Shown: one piece after another, positions 1 to 10,010 of the stretch
Layout: the number at the start of each line of letters is the position of its first letter
Numbering within the stretch: the first letter of the stretch is position 1
Assembly (NCBI GenBank): GCA_050123375.1
Contig: JASFHF010000001.1
Location: 1 to 64,000, forward strand
DNA from: JASFHF01 sp050123375
GTDB taxonomy: Bacteria; Pseudomonadota; Gammaproteobacteria; UBA12402
Reading direction: 5' to 3'
Length of the DNA stretch: 64,000 nucleotides
Made by a program: the position numbers and the translations under genes
Notes under the pieces: generated by a model
The model's input: only the letters and a program-made list of their open reading frames with translations
What the model was told of the DNA's origin: nothing
Database searches by the model: none

Positions 1-4
1 TACA

Positions 5-119
5 ATGTCTCCCATTTTGTGGCTCTCCTATCTTTAAATTTTCTGAATCCAATAGGATAACCAATTTACAATTTGGGGGACATTTCTATTTTGGCATTAA
101 CTGGACATTATCATTTTGG
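5..119. repeat. Degenerate repeat boxes, possible insertion-sequence end
   Basis: Two related 17-bp direct boxes (78-94 and 103-119, period 25; both begin GGACATT and end ATTTTGG) lie just inside an imperfect inverted pair (about 5-20 against 67-82, core ATGTC-CCCA/TGGG-GACAT). Outer and inner boxes of this kind resemble transposase-binding ends of an insertion sequence, but no transposase remains. The 72-codon reading frame from 73 to 291 crosses the boxes and has no protein-like features, so I treat the region as non-coding debris. The stretch 120-233 shows nothing else I can name. Confidence 0.3.
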
Positions 120-233
120 AATGACATGTAATGTTATTACTCATACAACTTTTGTACCTTGTGCGAAAGTCTTTACCCCATGGGGGGGGTTCTTAGAGAT
201 GAATGAAGCAAAACGGAATACAGGAAAAATCAA

Positions 234-413
234 TCCCCGCATTTCGCTAAAACAAAACGCAGATCCGGCATGCGCGGTAATTACCACTTAGTTTATTTCT
301 GCGGCAGCTACCGCGCATGATATACTTGTGTTCTATTAAAGCTATGATTGTGCTTGACTCATGATTTTACAAAAACAAACTGGTTGTAAAATCATGAGTT
401 CCAATTTAAACTG
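234..413. repeat. Copy 1 of a dispersed hairpin element (truncated)
   Basis: About 180 bp nearly identical to 54402-54586. It holds an 11-bp inverted repeat (269-279 and 309-319) and a 41-bp hairpin (358-398) whose loop contains AAACAAACTGG. The second copy has a further 41-bp hairpin on its left side, in opposite orientation, which is missing here. This copy is therefore probably truncated or diverged at its left end. No coding capacity is evident. It probably represents a non-autonomous mobile or palindromic element. Confidence 0.7.
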
Positions 414-456
414 GCAATCATGAGTTAGTAATTAAATTGCATTTGGTAAAGAAAAT

Positions 457-2424
457 ATGCAACTTAAAAAAATCGAAGCATCAAAATATTTATGTATAAT
501 TAAATTCTTTATTTTTGCAATTGCGGTTTATACATTAGGCGTGCCCATAGTTGAACCGTGGAAAGCAATAGCTTTATTTGCTTTCGCAGTTTTTTTAGTA
601 TATGCAGATGATTTTAATTTAAGTAAATTTTCTCGAGCAATCACAATTGGCGTAATTATTTTATTGTTGATAATTAAATGTTTTATTCCCGCAATTAATA
701 TTCAAGAAGGACATAATTATTATGTTCCTAAAAGCCAAGATCTAAAAGTGCAGTATAATGCATTACCTAAGAATATTTTGCAGGAGTTACGTAAAGATTT
801 TTTTCGCTATTATCCACGCAAGAATTGGTGTGATAAAGATACCTTTGGATGCTGGCGATATTTTTATGCCAGCCCTATACCTTCCAGTACTTTTGCCTTT
901 TCTGCAGATGGATTTTGGCAGTCACCTAAATATTCACGCGTGGTTCATGCAATTAATTTTTCTTCGCTAGCAACTTTTCGTGGCGGTTTTGTTAATGACC
1001 TTTCTAAAAACTGGTATTCAGATATCAGTGATTTGAAAAGATTTAATATGCCGTTTTTTGTAATGTATGAGATTCCTGATTCGCTGGTTAATTGTAAATT
1101 TTGCTGGCGTGGCAAAATATTTTGGCAGCAGCCAAACGGAAAGTTTAAATTGATATTTGCTGAAAACTCTATGTGCCGCAAGATTTTACCAAAAGATATT
1201 GGGAAAAAAATATTTGGAATTAGTTTTCCCGGCAAGAATGATTTAAACATTCATATTATTCCTAATTGGCAAATGATGACGGCGCACAGCGTTAAAAATA
1301 TTTTATCTATACTGGTATTAGTATTATTGTTAAGTTTTTTCCAAAATAATTGGAAAAAATCTGGAGTATTTTTATTGTGGTCATTGCTGGCTTGCATAGC
1401 TGAAATTTTGTATACCTTTTATCATCAGAATAATTTTTTCTATTTTTCGACGTTAGTTGGCGGTGATGATGGGCTGACTTATCAAGGAATGGCAAGAATT
1501 ATGTTATATCATCTAAAACATGGACATTTCATTAAAATGTTGGCGGGAGCAGAACCAATTTTTTATTATATGCCAGGCATGCGTTATTTTGTAATGTTGG
1601 GAAAACTCATTTTTGGTGATACAAATCTAGCATTATCTTTAATCGCATTGAGTTATGTTGGTATAACATGGGAATTTTTGCGTAAGTTATTTGACTCCAC
1701 AAAAATATCTATATGTGTTTTTTTGCCACTGATTTTTTTTAGTATCAGGCTATTTCATTTGGCAGGACATGGGATGTCTGAACCAGTAGCAATGGTATTG
1801 CTTTTACTAGGCATAATTCAATTGCTGAATTATCACGCAAATCGAACTTCTATTCAATCAGCGTGGTTAGCCAGTTTGTTTTTCGGTCTAACCGCAATAA
1901 TTCGGCCAAATTTTGCGATAATGATGTGCGCAGGAATGTTTTTTGCAGCACTTGATTTATTAATGCAGGGCAAGATATTTAAGATAGTAAAGATGTATTC
2001 GGGATTTTTTGTGGTGTTATTTCTTCCTTTACATAATTTATTTTTCGGACACCAACTTGTGCTATTGACCAGCAGCGCTCTTCATCCGAGTAACTATATG
2101 GCTTCACCAATGGACTATTATTATGCTTTAGTTAATTTATTTACGCATACGCATTCGCACGCATACGCGCGAGTAGCCAAACAGCTTTACGATTGGTTAG
2201 GATTGTTTGGTATATTACCTTTGTTACTACTGCCAATAATTTTTGTTTATATGAAAGACTTCAAAGTCCGCTTGCTGATTTTGATGGCGTTAGGAGCGCA
2301 TCTGATAATGTTATTTTGGGAGGCCGATGCATTCCGCTATCAATTCCCAGCTTGGCTTTTGACCAGCATAGTTATTATTAAAGCTAGTATTAATTTGTAT
2401 AAACATCGGTTCGGAAAGAATTAA
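457..2424 (+). CDS. Polytopic membrane protein, GT-C glycosyltransferase-like
   Basis: A 655-residue integral membrane protein. Three hydrophobic segments (about 13-30, 36-50, 61-79) are followed by a soluble, Trp/Phe-rich region (about 85-270) and then roughly eight more membrane segments to the C-terminus. The loop after the fifth segment carries GGDDGL (335-340), an acidic motif like those near the active site of GT-C polyprenyl-phosphate-sugar transferases, and the last loop has RYQFP, also usual for that class. This suggests transfer of a sugar or similar group to a periplasmic acceptor, but the specific enzyme is not recognised. The large early soluble insert is atypical. It stands alone, downstream of repeat debris; the Shine-Dalgarno sequence is poor. 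Alternatives include a polysaccharide polymerase-like protein. Confidence 0.55.
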   Translation: MQLKKIEASKYLCIIKFFIFAIAVYTLGVPIVEPWKAIALFAFAVFLVYADDFNLSKFSRAITIGVIILLLIIKCFIPAINIQEGHNYYVPKSQDLKVQYNALPKNILQELRKDFFRYYPRKNWCDKDTFGCWRYFYASPIPSSTFAFSADGFWQSPKYSRVVHAINFSSLATFRGGFVNDLSKNWYSDISDLKRFNMPFFVMYEIPDSLVNCKFCWRGKIFWQQPNGKFKLIFAENSMCRKILPKDIGKKIFGISFPGKNDLNIHIIPNWQMMTAHSVKNILSILVLVLLLSFFQNNWKKSGVFLLWSLLACIAEILYTFYHQNNFFYFSTLVGGDDGLTYQGMARIMLYHLKHGHFIKMLAGAEPIFYYMPGMRYFVMLGKLIFGDTNLALSLIALSYVGITWEFLRKLFDSTKISICVFLPLIFFSIRLFHLAGHGMSEPVAMVLLLLGIIQLLNYHANRTSIQSAWLASLFFGLTAIIRPNFAIMMCAGMFFAALDLLMQGKIFKIVKMYSGFFVVLFLPLHNLFFGHQLVLLTSSALHPSNYMASPMDYYYALVNLFTHTHSHAYARVAKQLYDWLGLFGILPLLLLPIIFVYMKDFKVRLLILMALGAHLIMLFWEADAFRYQFPAWLLTSIVIIKASINLYKHRFGKN

Positions 2425-2585
2425 TTTGCAGCCAATTAATGAGCAAATTATGAATTAAGATAATACTTGAGCATCTCTTGTATAATACATTGCTATTGTC
2501 AATTGCTCATCTTTACTGCTTTAATTGAGAAGGCGTAATCACCATATTATGTTGCTGAATCTGTTGTCCATAATTAATACAAGCA

Positions 2586-4766
2586 TCACAATTTTTCTTG
2601 TGCTGCATAAAGTTTATCAATTTCATCAAGCAACTGTTGGTATAACTGCTCGCGCAGCTCCGTTTTATCGGTAATCAGATAATGTTCCAGGTTTGTGAAA
2701 GCTTGCTGTAATCTCGGAATCCCGCAATATAAACTACCGCCGCGATGTTTGTGAGCAAGATCTTTTACGGTTTTCCAATCACCTTTGTTTTTGGCCTCGG
2801 TTAGCTGAGGCATGTCTTCTTTAAGAAGTTTGATAAATAATTCAATTGTTTTTTTGGCTTGTTCAGCGTCACAGCTAAGTTTTTCCATGCCAAGCTTAAG
2901 GTCGATAACCTCACCTTTAATTTTCAGCAAGTCACTGTCTGCTGACATTTTCTCAGATATTTTAGTTTTCGATGGTTCTTTCTTCGTTGTTTTTGTGGTT
3001 TCTTCGGATAACAATGTTTTTAAAACTTCCTCTATTTTTTCACCACTAAGAGGCTTAGTTAAAAAATGATTCATTTGCGCATCAAGACATTTTTTCTTTT
3101 CTTTCGGTGAAACATGAGCAGTTAAAGCAACAATTACTGTTTTTTGATTTTTACCTGTTTTAGACCCCCTGATTTTACGGGTAACATCGTACCCTTTAAT
3201 ATTTGGTAAACCAATATCCATGAAAATGAGATCGTATTTGTTCTTTCCAGTAAGTTTTATAGCCTTTTCTCCGGAATCTGCAACGTCTAAATTATTAGTC
3301 AACTTTTCTTTTATCATATTTGATGCTAACGTTTGAGCTAAAATATCATCTTCTACTAATAATAATCTGATTCCTGGTTTTTTAGGTTTTATAGTTTTTA
3401 CAATTTTTACAATTTTTGATTTTTTTGTTGTTTCTGTTGCTTTTGTTGTTTTCGCTGTCTTTGTCTTTTGTTCCGGTTTTGCTTTCTCTACTTTCTTTGC
3501 CTTCTTGGGTTTTTCTGCTTTTTTTATTTTTTTTGCCATTGCTGTTTTTGTCGACTTAACTTTTGCGCCTTTACTACCGGAAAGCGGTAATTTAACCGGA
3601 ATATTGCAAGTAAATTTAGTGCCTTTATTTACAACGCTTTCTGCATTTATTTCACCGCTCATGTCTTCAATAAATCGCTTTACTACTGATAAGCCTAACC
3701 CTGAACCTTCGTAAATACCCTGATTCGACGGAGTACCGCGAACAAAACGCTCGTAAATATCTTTGATTTTGTTTTTTGGTATTCCTATGCCTGTATCTTC
3801 CACGATAAGTTGCAGCATAATATTTTGCTGGCCGATAACTTTAGATACTTTTGCATAGACAGTTATATGACCTTTTTTGGTAAACTTAACTGCATTGCCA
3901 ACTAAATTTAATAAAACTCTAAAAATCCGTTGTTCATCACCGATAACAATTTCAGGAACACTGCTGTCATATTCCGCGGTTAATTCTAATTTTTTCGATA
4001 CAACGTATGGCTGTTCCATAGCCAAAATATCATTAACCGTTTTTTTAATTGAAAATTCCTGATCTGTCGTTGGTATAATACCCGCTTCTGCTTTATCAAA
4101 GGCTACAACCCCATTTAAAACATTTAATAACCTTTCAGAAGCTTGTGAAAGTAGGTGCAGAATTTCTTTTTTGTTCGAATCGGTTTCTTGTTCTTCAAGA
4201 ATTTTGGTCATACCCATAATACCAGAACTAGGAGTCCTTAAATCGTGTTCCATATTAGAGATAAATTCAGATTTTAATTTATTTGCTTTTTCGGCTTGCG
4301 CTTTGGCAATAATAAGATTTTTTTCCGCTTTTACTCTATCAGTAACCTCTATTGAATTTCCTATAATACCAACAATCTTGCCTTTAACATCACGTAATGG
4401 GGTTTTAACAACTTCAAAATATTGAGTATCTCCATTTAGCAAAGTAATTTTTTCTTCTGTAATCAAAATTTTGCCATTATTAATTACTTTTTCATCATTC
4501 TTTCTTAATATCTCTGCCTGTTTGGCACTAAACAAATCAAAATCTGTTTTACCAATTACATCAGCTCCGCTACTAAAGCCAGATGAAGTAATAAGATAAT
4601 TACTACAACCTAAATACTTGCCATTTTTGTTTTTGTAATAAATCGCGCCAGGCATTTGCCGTATGCAATAGTCAAATATAGCCGTAAACAAGTCATTTCC
4701 TAAAATATTATGCTTTACACTACTTTGGCCTGAAACAATATTGATTAATTCCTTATCTTTATTCAC
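2586..4766 (-). CDS. Soluble hybrid histidine kinase (PAS-HisKA-HATPase-REC-HPt)
   Basis: 726 residues with a complete multistep phosphorelay in one chain: PAS domain (about 25-145), HisKA with H174 in EHDLRTP, HATPase with N291 (N box), DTGIGI (324-329) and GSGLGLS (354-360), a Lys/Thr-rich linker (about 400-463), receiver with D517 and K571, and a C-terminal HPt domain with H672 in AHKHRG. Domain order resembles ArcB/BarA, but there is no transmembrane segment, so it should sense an intracellular signal through the PAS domain. The start is GTG, with AAGGAG about 11 nt upstream. No partner response regulator gene is adjacent, so the output regulator must lie elsewhere. The very basic 60-residue linker is unusual and could bind nucleic acid or act as a flexible tether. 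Confidence 0.9.
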   Translation of the reverse strand: MNKDKELINIVSGQSSVKHNILGNDLFTAIFDYCIRQMPGAIYYKNKNGKYLGCSNYLITSSGFSSGADVIGKTDFDLFSAKQAEILRKNDEKVINNGKILITEEKITLLNGDTQYFEVVKTPLRDVKGKIVGIIGNSIEVTDRVKAEKNLIIAKAQAEKANKLKSEFISNMEHDLRTPSSGIMGMTKILEEQETDSNKKEILHLLSQASERLLNVLNGVVAFDKAEAGIIPTTDQEFSIKKTVNDILAMEQPYVVSKKLELTAEYDSSVPEIVIGDEQRIFRVLLNLVGNAVKFTKKGHITVYAKVSKVIGQQNIMLQLIVEDTGIGIPKNKIKDIYERFVRGTPSNQGIYEGSGLGLSVVKRFIEDMSGEINAESVVNKGTKFTCNIPVKLPLSGSKGAKVKSTKTAMAKKIKKAEKPKKAKKVEKAKPEQKTKTAKTTKATETTKKSKIVKIVKTIKPKKPGIRLLLVEDDILAQTLASNMIKEKLTNNLDVADSGEKAIKLTGKNKYDLIFMDIGLPNIKGYDVTRKIRGSKTGKNQKTVIVALTAHVSPKEKKKCLDAQMNHFLTKPLSGEKIEEVLKTLLSEETTKTTKKEPSKTKISEKMSADSDLLKIKGEVIDLKLGMEKLSCDAEQAKKTIELFIKLLKEDMPQLTEAKNKGDWKTVKDLAHKHRGGSLYCGIPRLQQAFTNLEHYLITDKTELREQLYQQLLDEIDKLYAAQEKL

Positions 4767-4973
4767 AAATCTCTAAGCTCCTTATCAGTCTGAGAATAAA
4801 TAAACCCTATAATGAACTATATCACCCTATCATTAGGCATGTAAAGTCGATCGGTAATTTATGCTGGGTAGATTCTCTTCCAGCCTAGAATTAAGATAAA
4901 AAGTTACTTAGAAAAGGCACAAGCATAATTGAGTATAAAATAAACAGCACAAAACAACCATAAATATGCTATT

Positions 4974-7900
4974 TTATGCATGTGAACTTTCTAATATTGT
5001 AGATTCTCTATAAGTACTTATAATAACATTGGTACTTTCACGATGATACTTGATTGACATATTTGAAATTTTTGGTAACAAATTCATACGCTCAAAATAA
5101 CTAAAGTATTTTATAAACAATTTTTCATTAGAACTTATCGGAACAATATTAAGACGGTTTAAATTATTCTGCACATTAGCATCCTCTATATCAATCTTAA
5201 TTGTCGGCAATTCTGTGCCTTTTTGCAAATAAAATGACAAAAGAGAATATAGCATATTATCTTTTTTTATGTTGGTAAGATGCTTCTGCCTCCATGTTTC
5301 TGCATCAAGCAGATGCAGTGGACAGTAATGCCTATTAATACAATCAATTAATTTTTTCCAATTTAATGTATTTCTATTTTGCACATTGAACACTCTACTA
5401 TTTTGTACATCGTCAAGAGACAATTTAATAATAGTTTCACTTACAAAATCGACAGGCATGATATTTAATTCAGCATCCCAATTGGGAGCAAACCCTATTT
5501 GTGTACAACCTATAATCACTTTTAACAAATGATTTTGCTCAATTGGACTTACTCCCGTTTTACTATGACCTAAAATCCATGTTGGCCTATAAATATTTAC
5601 TGGTAAACCGTGAGTTTTAGCTTGAGCAAGCAATTTTTCTGCAACCCATTTACTTCTGGTGTACCCACCTTGTAACAATTTCGGTTGTGCTGGCTTTGTA
5701 AGAAAATCTTCTTTAATACTTCCAGAAACATCAAACTCTGCTGTTGTGGAAAATGTAGAAATATAGTGAATTTTTTTTAATTTAGAGGTTGTGGCTAATT
5801 TCAATATTTCTAAAACGCTACAAACGTTAGCTGACCTGAGAGTTTTGTAATCATATAGATGATGCACAAAAGCACCATTATGGTAAATAAAATCAATTTC
5901 TTTAGCAAGTTTATTAAATATTTTTTTAGACAACCCTAAGCTTGGCAAAGAAAGATCGCCAACTATAATTTTTATTCTATCGCTGCGTAGAATAGCAGAA
6001 ATAAGCATATTATCTTCTACAAGTTTTTCCAATCGTTTTACTGCATCTTTATGCTCTTTTGCACGAATTAAGCAATAAATTTCTGCATCGGTATATAAAT
6101 ACAAATCTTGTAAAAGATATCCACCGAGAAATCCAGTAACCCCCGTCAATAATACAGAAGATGGCTTTAATGGCAACTTGCTACCAAGTATTTCAGAATT
6201 AAAACGCATATTTAAAACAGAATCTCTAATAAATTCAAAATCATTTTCATCAGAAGATGTTTTTTGTCCATCAATTAACTTTGCCAAATTACAGATAGTT
6301 GGATTAGATAAAAAGTTTTGCATACCTATGTTTGTTTTAAATTTTCTATCAATATCAACCAGTACCTGACTTATCAATAAAGAATGACCTCCTAAATCAA
6401 AAAAATTATCTTTTATACCAATCTCTTTAATATTTAAAGTCTTTTGCCAAATTTTAATTAATTGTTTTTCGGTAGATGTATTTGGGGCGGTATATTCAGA
6501 AGTTTGAGATGTTTTTTTAATATCAGGAATAGGTAATAATTTTCTATCAATCTTGCTGTTGTTTGTTAATGGAATATGTTTTAATGTAACGAAAAACGCA
6601 GGCACCATATAGGATGGTAAATTATCACGCATAAATTTTTTTATTTTTTCTACATAAAAATTATCAACACTTCGATCAGAATTTTTAGGAACAAAATATG
6701 CTACAACATATTTTGTATTATTTATCTCTCTATCAACAACTACGCATTGCTGCACTTGTGGACATTGAAGCAGTTGTTTCTCTATTTGCGGTAATTCAAT
6801 CCTTATTCCGCGAATTTTCACTTGGTGGTCATTTCTGCCTTTAAAATTAAAACCGCCAATAGCAGAATAATTACAAACATCTCCGGTTTTATATAACCTT
6901 TTTTTATGTCCTGCATCAACATAGGTAATAAATTTTTCAGCGGTATACTCCGGTCTGTTTAAATATCCCCGCGTAATGTTTGCACCACCTAAGAACAACT
7001 CTCCATCAACACCAATAGGTACTTGCTGCAAATATTTGTCTAAAATATAAATTTGCGCACCAGCAATAGGATGCCCAATAGAAATATCAGTATATTTACA
7101 AGTTTCTGCATCATAAATTAACTTAACTGTACTCCAAATCGTGGCTTCTGTTACACCATATTCATTGAATAAATAAGATTGCGGAATAACTTTTTTATGT
7201 TTTTTGACAACATCCAAACTCCAATAATCACCACCCAAAATAACCACACGCAAAGAACCTAGTTGTTTGTGCGAAGCGGTTGATAATATTTGCGAATACA
7301 AAGCAGGAACACAAATAATATGAGTTACTTTATCTTGCTGTATCTTACTGACAATATTTTCAATGTTTTTAACTTCATCAGGTGGAAGAAGTGTTAATTT
7401 TGCTCCAATCAAAAGCGGCCACAAAATACCTGCCATTGATGTATCAAAAGATGTAGACAATAAAAGCAAAAAGTTGGTTTTATTAGCAGAAGAATATTGG
7501 TTGTATTGTTGTACTCTGGCTTGAGTTGAATTTGCAATATTAGCATGTGTTACTAAAACACCTTTCGGCTTTCCTGTTGAACCGGAAGTATAAATAATAT
7601 ATGCTATATCTTCACGATTAACTGCACAATTCAAATTTTCTGAAGATTCTTGTATAATGTTGCCCCATTCTGTATCTAAGCAAAAACTTTTTCCAGAATA
7701 CCAAGAATTGCTTTTCAGCAAATCTGAAGCAGTCAATAATAAATCAGCCTTTGAATCTTCAACCATAAAAGCTAATTGATTGGCGGGATAATTCGGATCC
7801 AAAGGCAAATAAACCGCACCGATTTTCATTAACGCAAAAATGGATAATACCAGCATTCTAGTATCTTTTAAGCTTATAGCAATAATACTGCCTTTTGAAA

Positions 7901-9764
7901 CACCATTTTTTAACAAGAAATTAGCTATATTGTTTGCATATCTATTAAACTCTGAATATGTAAGAGTTATATCGTTATATGATAAAGCAATATTATCAGG
8001 AAATTGCTCTACTTGTTTTTCGAAAAATGAATGTATAAGCTCAATATTTTTAGTATTTAATATATCACCGTGAAAATTATTGTTAATGTGCCTGTAGTCT
8101 TCTTCAGTTAAGATAGACAACTCAGTGACTGGTTTTTCTGGAAAAGCCAAAAATGATTTGGTTAAAGCGTTTACATGTCCTGATAAATTTTGCATGTGTT
8201 TTTTAAAAGCTGATTTAAAACAATTAATTTGTTTGCCAACAAAAATTATTTTGCCTTGCTTTTCTAAAATTATGATTGTGAGTGCATTTGACTGTGGATT
8301 AACATCTTCTTCTTTTTTTGCAATAACTATGTTTATGGGCAAATATCTTTTGCTTTTACTTAAATTAGGATAACGCAAAAAAACATCTTTTTTATAGCTT
8401 TTCTTCCCGCTTAATTCTATTAAATTATTACTTATATCCAAACATACGTCTTTTAAGGTTTTATCCACTGGATCAAATTCAACTGTATAAGGAGTATAAC
8501 TAGAATAAAATACCGATATATCAAACATACTGGTTTGCAAAGAATTATCACCTATACCGATGGTAAAAGGTTCGTAATTATTTACCCTATAAAGATATAT
8601 TAAGAAAGTTCCAAATAAAAACTTGGTTATATCTAATTCACTATTAGTAAATAACACTTGCAATTCATTTTTGGTTTTGCTGCTTAAATTATGGATATAC
8701 GATATATCAAGCAATTTAGATCTATTCTTGCAAACTGGTAAAATATTATGCCTAAGTGGGTAATAGTTATTTAGCTGCTTAACCCAATACCGCTCATTGC
8801 GATAATTTTCTTTGCTTATTTGCTCAAGCTTTTGTGCCAGTTTTTTATTGAATTTTGGTAATTTACACCCTTTTTTAATTGAAAATTTATTTATTAATTC
8901 TTTTATTGATATTTCGCGTCCGTCAAAATATGTAATTTCATGCACAATAATATCTACTGTTGTAGTAGATATCCATATACTATCATCGGTAAAGTCTATT
9001 ATTATACCTGGATTTACACTAGAACTAGTATTAGCAAGACTTACAGACCTAGGAATAAAAGCTTCATTTTTTATTAAAAATACTGGCAATCCAATATGGT
9101 TTATTTTTGGATAAGAATATAATGCTCTATATAATCTGTATATATCTTCAGCCGGCTGATTCCAATTAATTAATCCGTCATTAACAACTTTATCTTTCAA
9201 TGAGTAATATCTTGATTTGTTTTTTTGCTTTTTAAAAATAATACTATTATCTTTTAATTGAATTACAAGTTTTTTAAAAAGCACTAATGCTTTTTCATGA
9301 CATCTCGTATTCAGCGTTAACATGGTATCGTCTATAAATATTGGAATTTTTTCCTGCAGCAATATGTCTCCTTCGTCTATTCCTTCTGTAATAACATGCC
9401 AAGTAATACCATGCTCTTTTTCACCATTTAAAATTGCCCACGTTGTAGCATATACTCCTGCATATTTTGGCAATAAAGCATTGTGATAATTGATCGGGAA
9501 TTTTTTAGCTTTATTTAAAATTGATGAAGGTAAAATCCTGCTATTAGAAATACTAAAAAGATAATCAAATTCAACATCAGACATATTTTTTTGCAATTCA
9601 CCCATATTTTGGAATACGGAAATCATTTGGTGATTAGCCCACTCAATAGCCTTCTCATGTGAAGACAAAACGCCAAGAATCACACAACCATTTTGCAGAA
9701 GCAATTTACCACATTCAATTAGTAAATAATCATCACCGACTATGTAACAAGAAAAACTATCCAT
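4974..9764 (-). CDS. Single-module NRPS: formyltransferase-C*-A-T-reductase
   Basis: 1596 residues. Domains in order: formyltransferase (1-195) with the N92/H94 (NYHNALLP) and D130 catalytic set seen in methionyl-tRNA formyltransferase; an FMT C-terminal-like domain (about 200-290); a half condensation domain (about 322-550) lacking the HHxxxDG lobe; adenylation (about 575-1080) with TSGSTGKPKG (726-735), YKTGD (958-962) and K1071; carrier domain with S1128 in GGHS; thioester reductase (about 1200-1500) with TGVTGFLGG (1207-1215) and Y1368/K1372. It should activate one amino acid, probably N-formylate it as in LgrA of linear gramicidin, and release it reductively as an aldehyde or alcohol. 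No MbtH, phosphopantetheinyl transferase or second module is adjacent. Aligning motifs gives pocket residues D774, T775, A778, C818, I842, G844, E868, I876, W877; I cannot name the amino acid. Confidence 0.85.
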   Translation of the reverse strand: MDSFSCYIVGDDYLLIECGKLLLQNGCVILGVLSSHEKAIEWANHQMISVFQNMGELQKNMSDVEFDYLFSISNSRILPSSILNKAKKFPINYHNALLPKYAGVYATTWAILNGEKEHGITWHVITEGIDEGDILLQEKIPIFIDDTMLTLNTRCHEKALVLFKKLVIQLKDNSIIFKKQKNKSRYYSLKDKVVNDGLINWNQPAEDIYRLYRALYSYPKINHIGLPVFLIKNEAFIPRSVSLANTSSSVNPGIIIDFTDDSIWISTTTVDIIVHEITYFDGREISIKELINKFSIKKGCKLPKFNKKLAQKLEQISKENYRNERYWVKQLNNYYPLRHNILPVCKNRSKLLDISYIHNLSSKTKNELQVLFTNSELDITKFLFGTFLIYLYRVNNYEPFTIGIGDNSLQTSMFDISVFYSSYTPYTVEFDPVDKTLKDVCLDISNNLIELSGKKSYKKDVFLRYPNLSKSKRYLPINIVIAKKEEDVNPQSNALTIIILEKQGKIIFVGKQINCFKSAFKKHMQNLSGHVNALTKSFLAFPEKPVTELSILTEEDYRHINNNFHGDILNTKNIELIHSFFEKQVEQFPDNIALSYNDITLTYSEFNRYANNIANFLLKNGVSKGSIIAISLKDTRMLVLSIFALMKIGAVYLPLDPNYPANQLAFMVEDSKADLLLTASDLLKSNSWYSGKSFCLDTEWGNIIQESSENLNCAVNREDIAYIIYTSGSTGKPKGVLVTHANIANSTQARVQQYNQYSSANKTNFLLLLSTSFDTSMAGILWPLLIGAKLTLLPPDEVKNIENIVSKIQQDKVTHIICVPALYSQILSTASHKQLGSLRVVILGGDYWSLDVVKKHKKVIPQSYLFNEYGVTEATIWSTVKLIYDAETCKYTDISIGHPIAGAQIYILDKYLQQVPIGVDGELFLGGANITRGYLNRPEYTAEKFITYVDAGHKKRLYKTGDVCNYSAIGGFNFKGRNDHQVKIRGIRIELPQIEKQLLQCPQVQQCVVVDREINNTKYVVAYFVPKNSDRSVDNFYVEKIKKFMRDNLPSYMVPAFFVTLKHIPLTNNSKIDRKLLPIPDIKKTSQTSEYTAPNTSTEKQLIKIWQKTLNIKEIGIKDNFFDLGGHSLLISQVLVDIDRKFKTNIGMQNFLSNPTICNLAKLIDGQKTSSDENDFEFIRDSVLNMRFNSEILGSKLPLKPSSVLLTGVTGFLGGYLLQDLYLYTDAEIYCLIRAKEHKDAVKRLEKLVEDNMLISAILRSDRIKIIVGDLSLPSLGLSKKIFNKLAKEIDFIYHNGAFVHHLYDYKTLRSANVCSVLEILKLATTSKLKKIHYISTFSTTAEFDVSGSIKEDFLTKPAQPKLLQGGYTRSKWVAEKLLAQAKTHGLPVNIYRPTWILGHSKTGVSPIEQNHLLKVIIGCTQIGFAPNWDAELNIMPVDFVSETIIKLSLDDVQNSRVFNVQNRNTLNWKKLIDCINRHYCPLHLLDAETWRQKHLTNIKKDNMLYSLLSFYLQKGTELPTIKIDIEDANVQNNLNRLNIVPISSNEKLFIKYFSYFERMNLLPKISNMSIKYHRESTNVIISTYRESTILESSHA

Positions 9765-10010
9765 CTTAGATTACTCACTTTTATCTAAGTGTTAGGGTGG
9801 ATTGTAACTCATGCAGATCGTATATAAAACAAGCTCTTATTATTATGGCACAAATTAAGTTCAAAAAATCGACGGCAAAAACACCTTTGTATAAAAAACA
9901 TTCAATTTTAATGCGTAGCTGTACAGAAATTATACGACCTTTGGTTAACTTTTGCCTATATCGAATTAAAAAACATATACACAATAAGCAGCATTATTAA
10001 TACAAAATTA

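Noticed and set aside
73..291. 72-codon open frame at the left edge
   Set aside because: It overlaps repeat boxes and the start of a dispersed element, has no ribosome site and shows no protein-like composition.
9781..10000. Two overlapping 67-codon frames on opposite strands between the NRPS gene and lysS
   Set aside because: They mirror each other, lack ribosome sites and show no recognisable features. The 245-bp gap more likely holds the NRPS promoter region.
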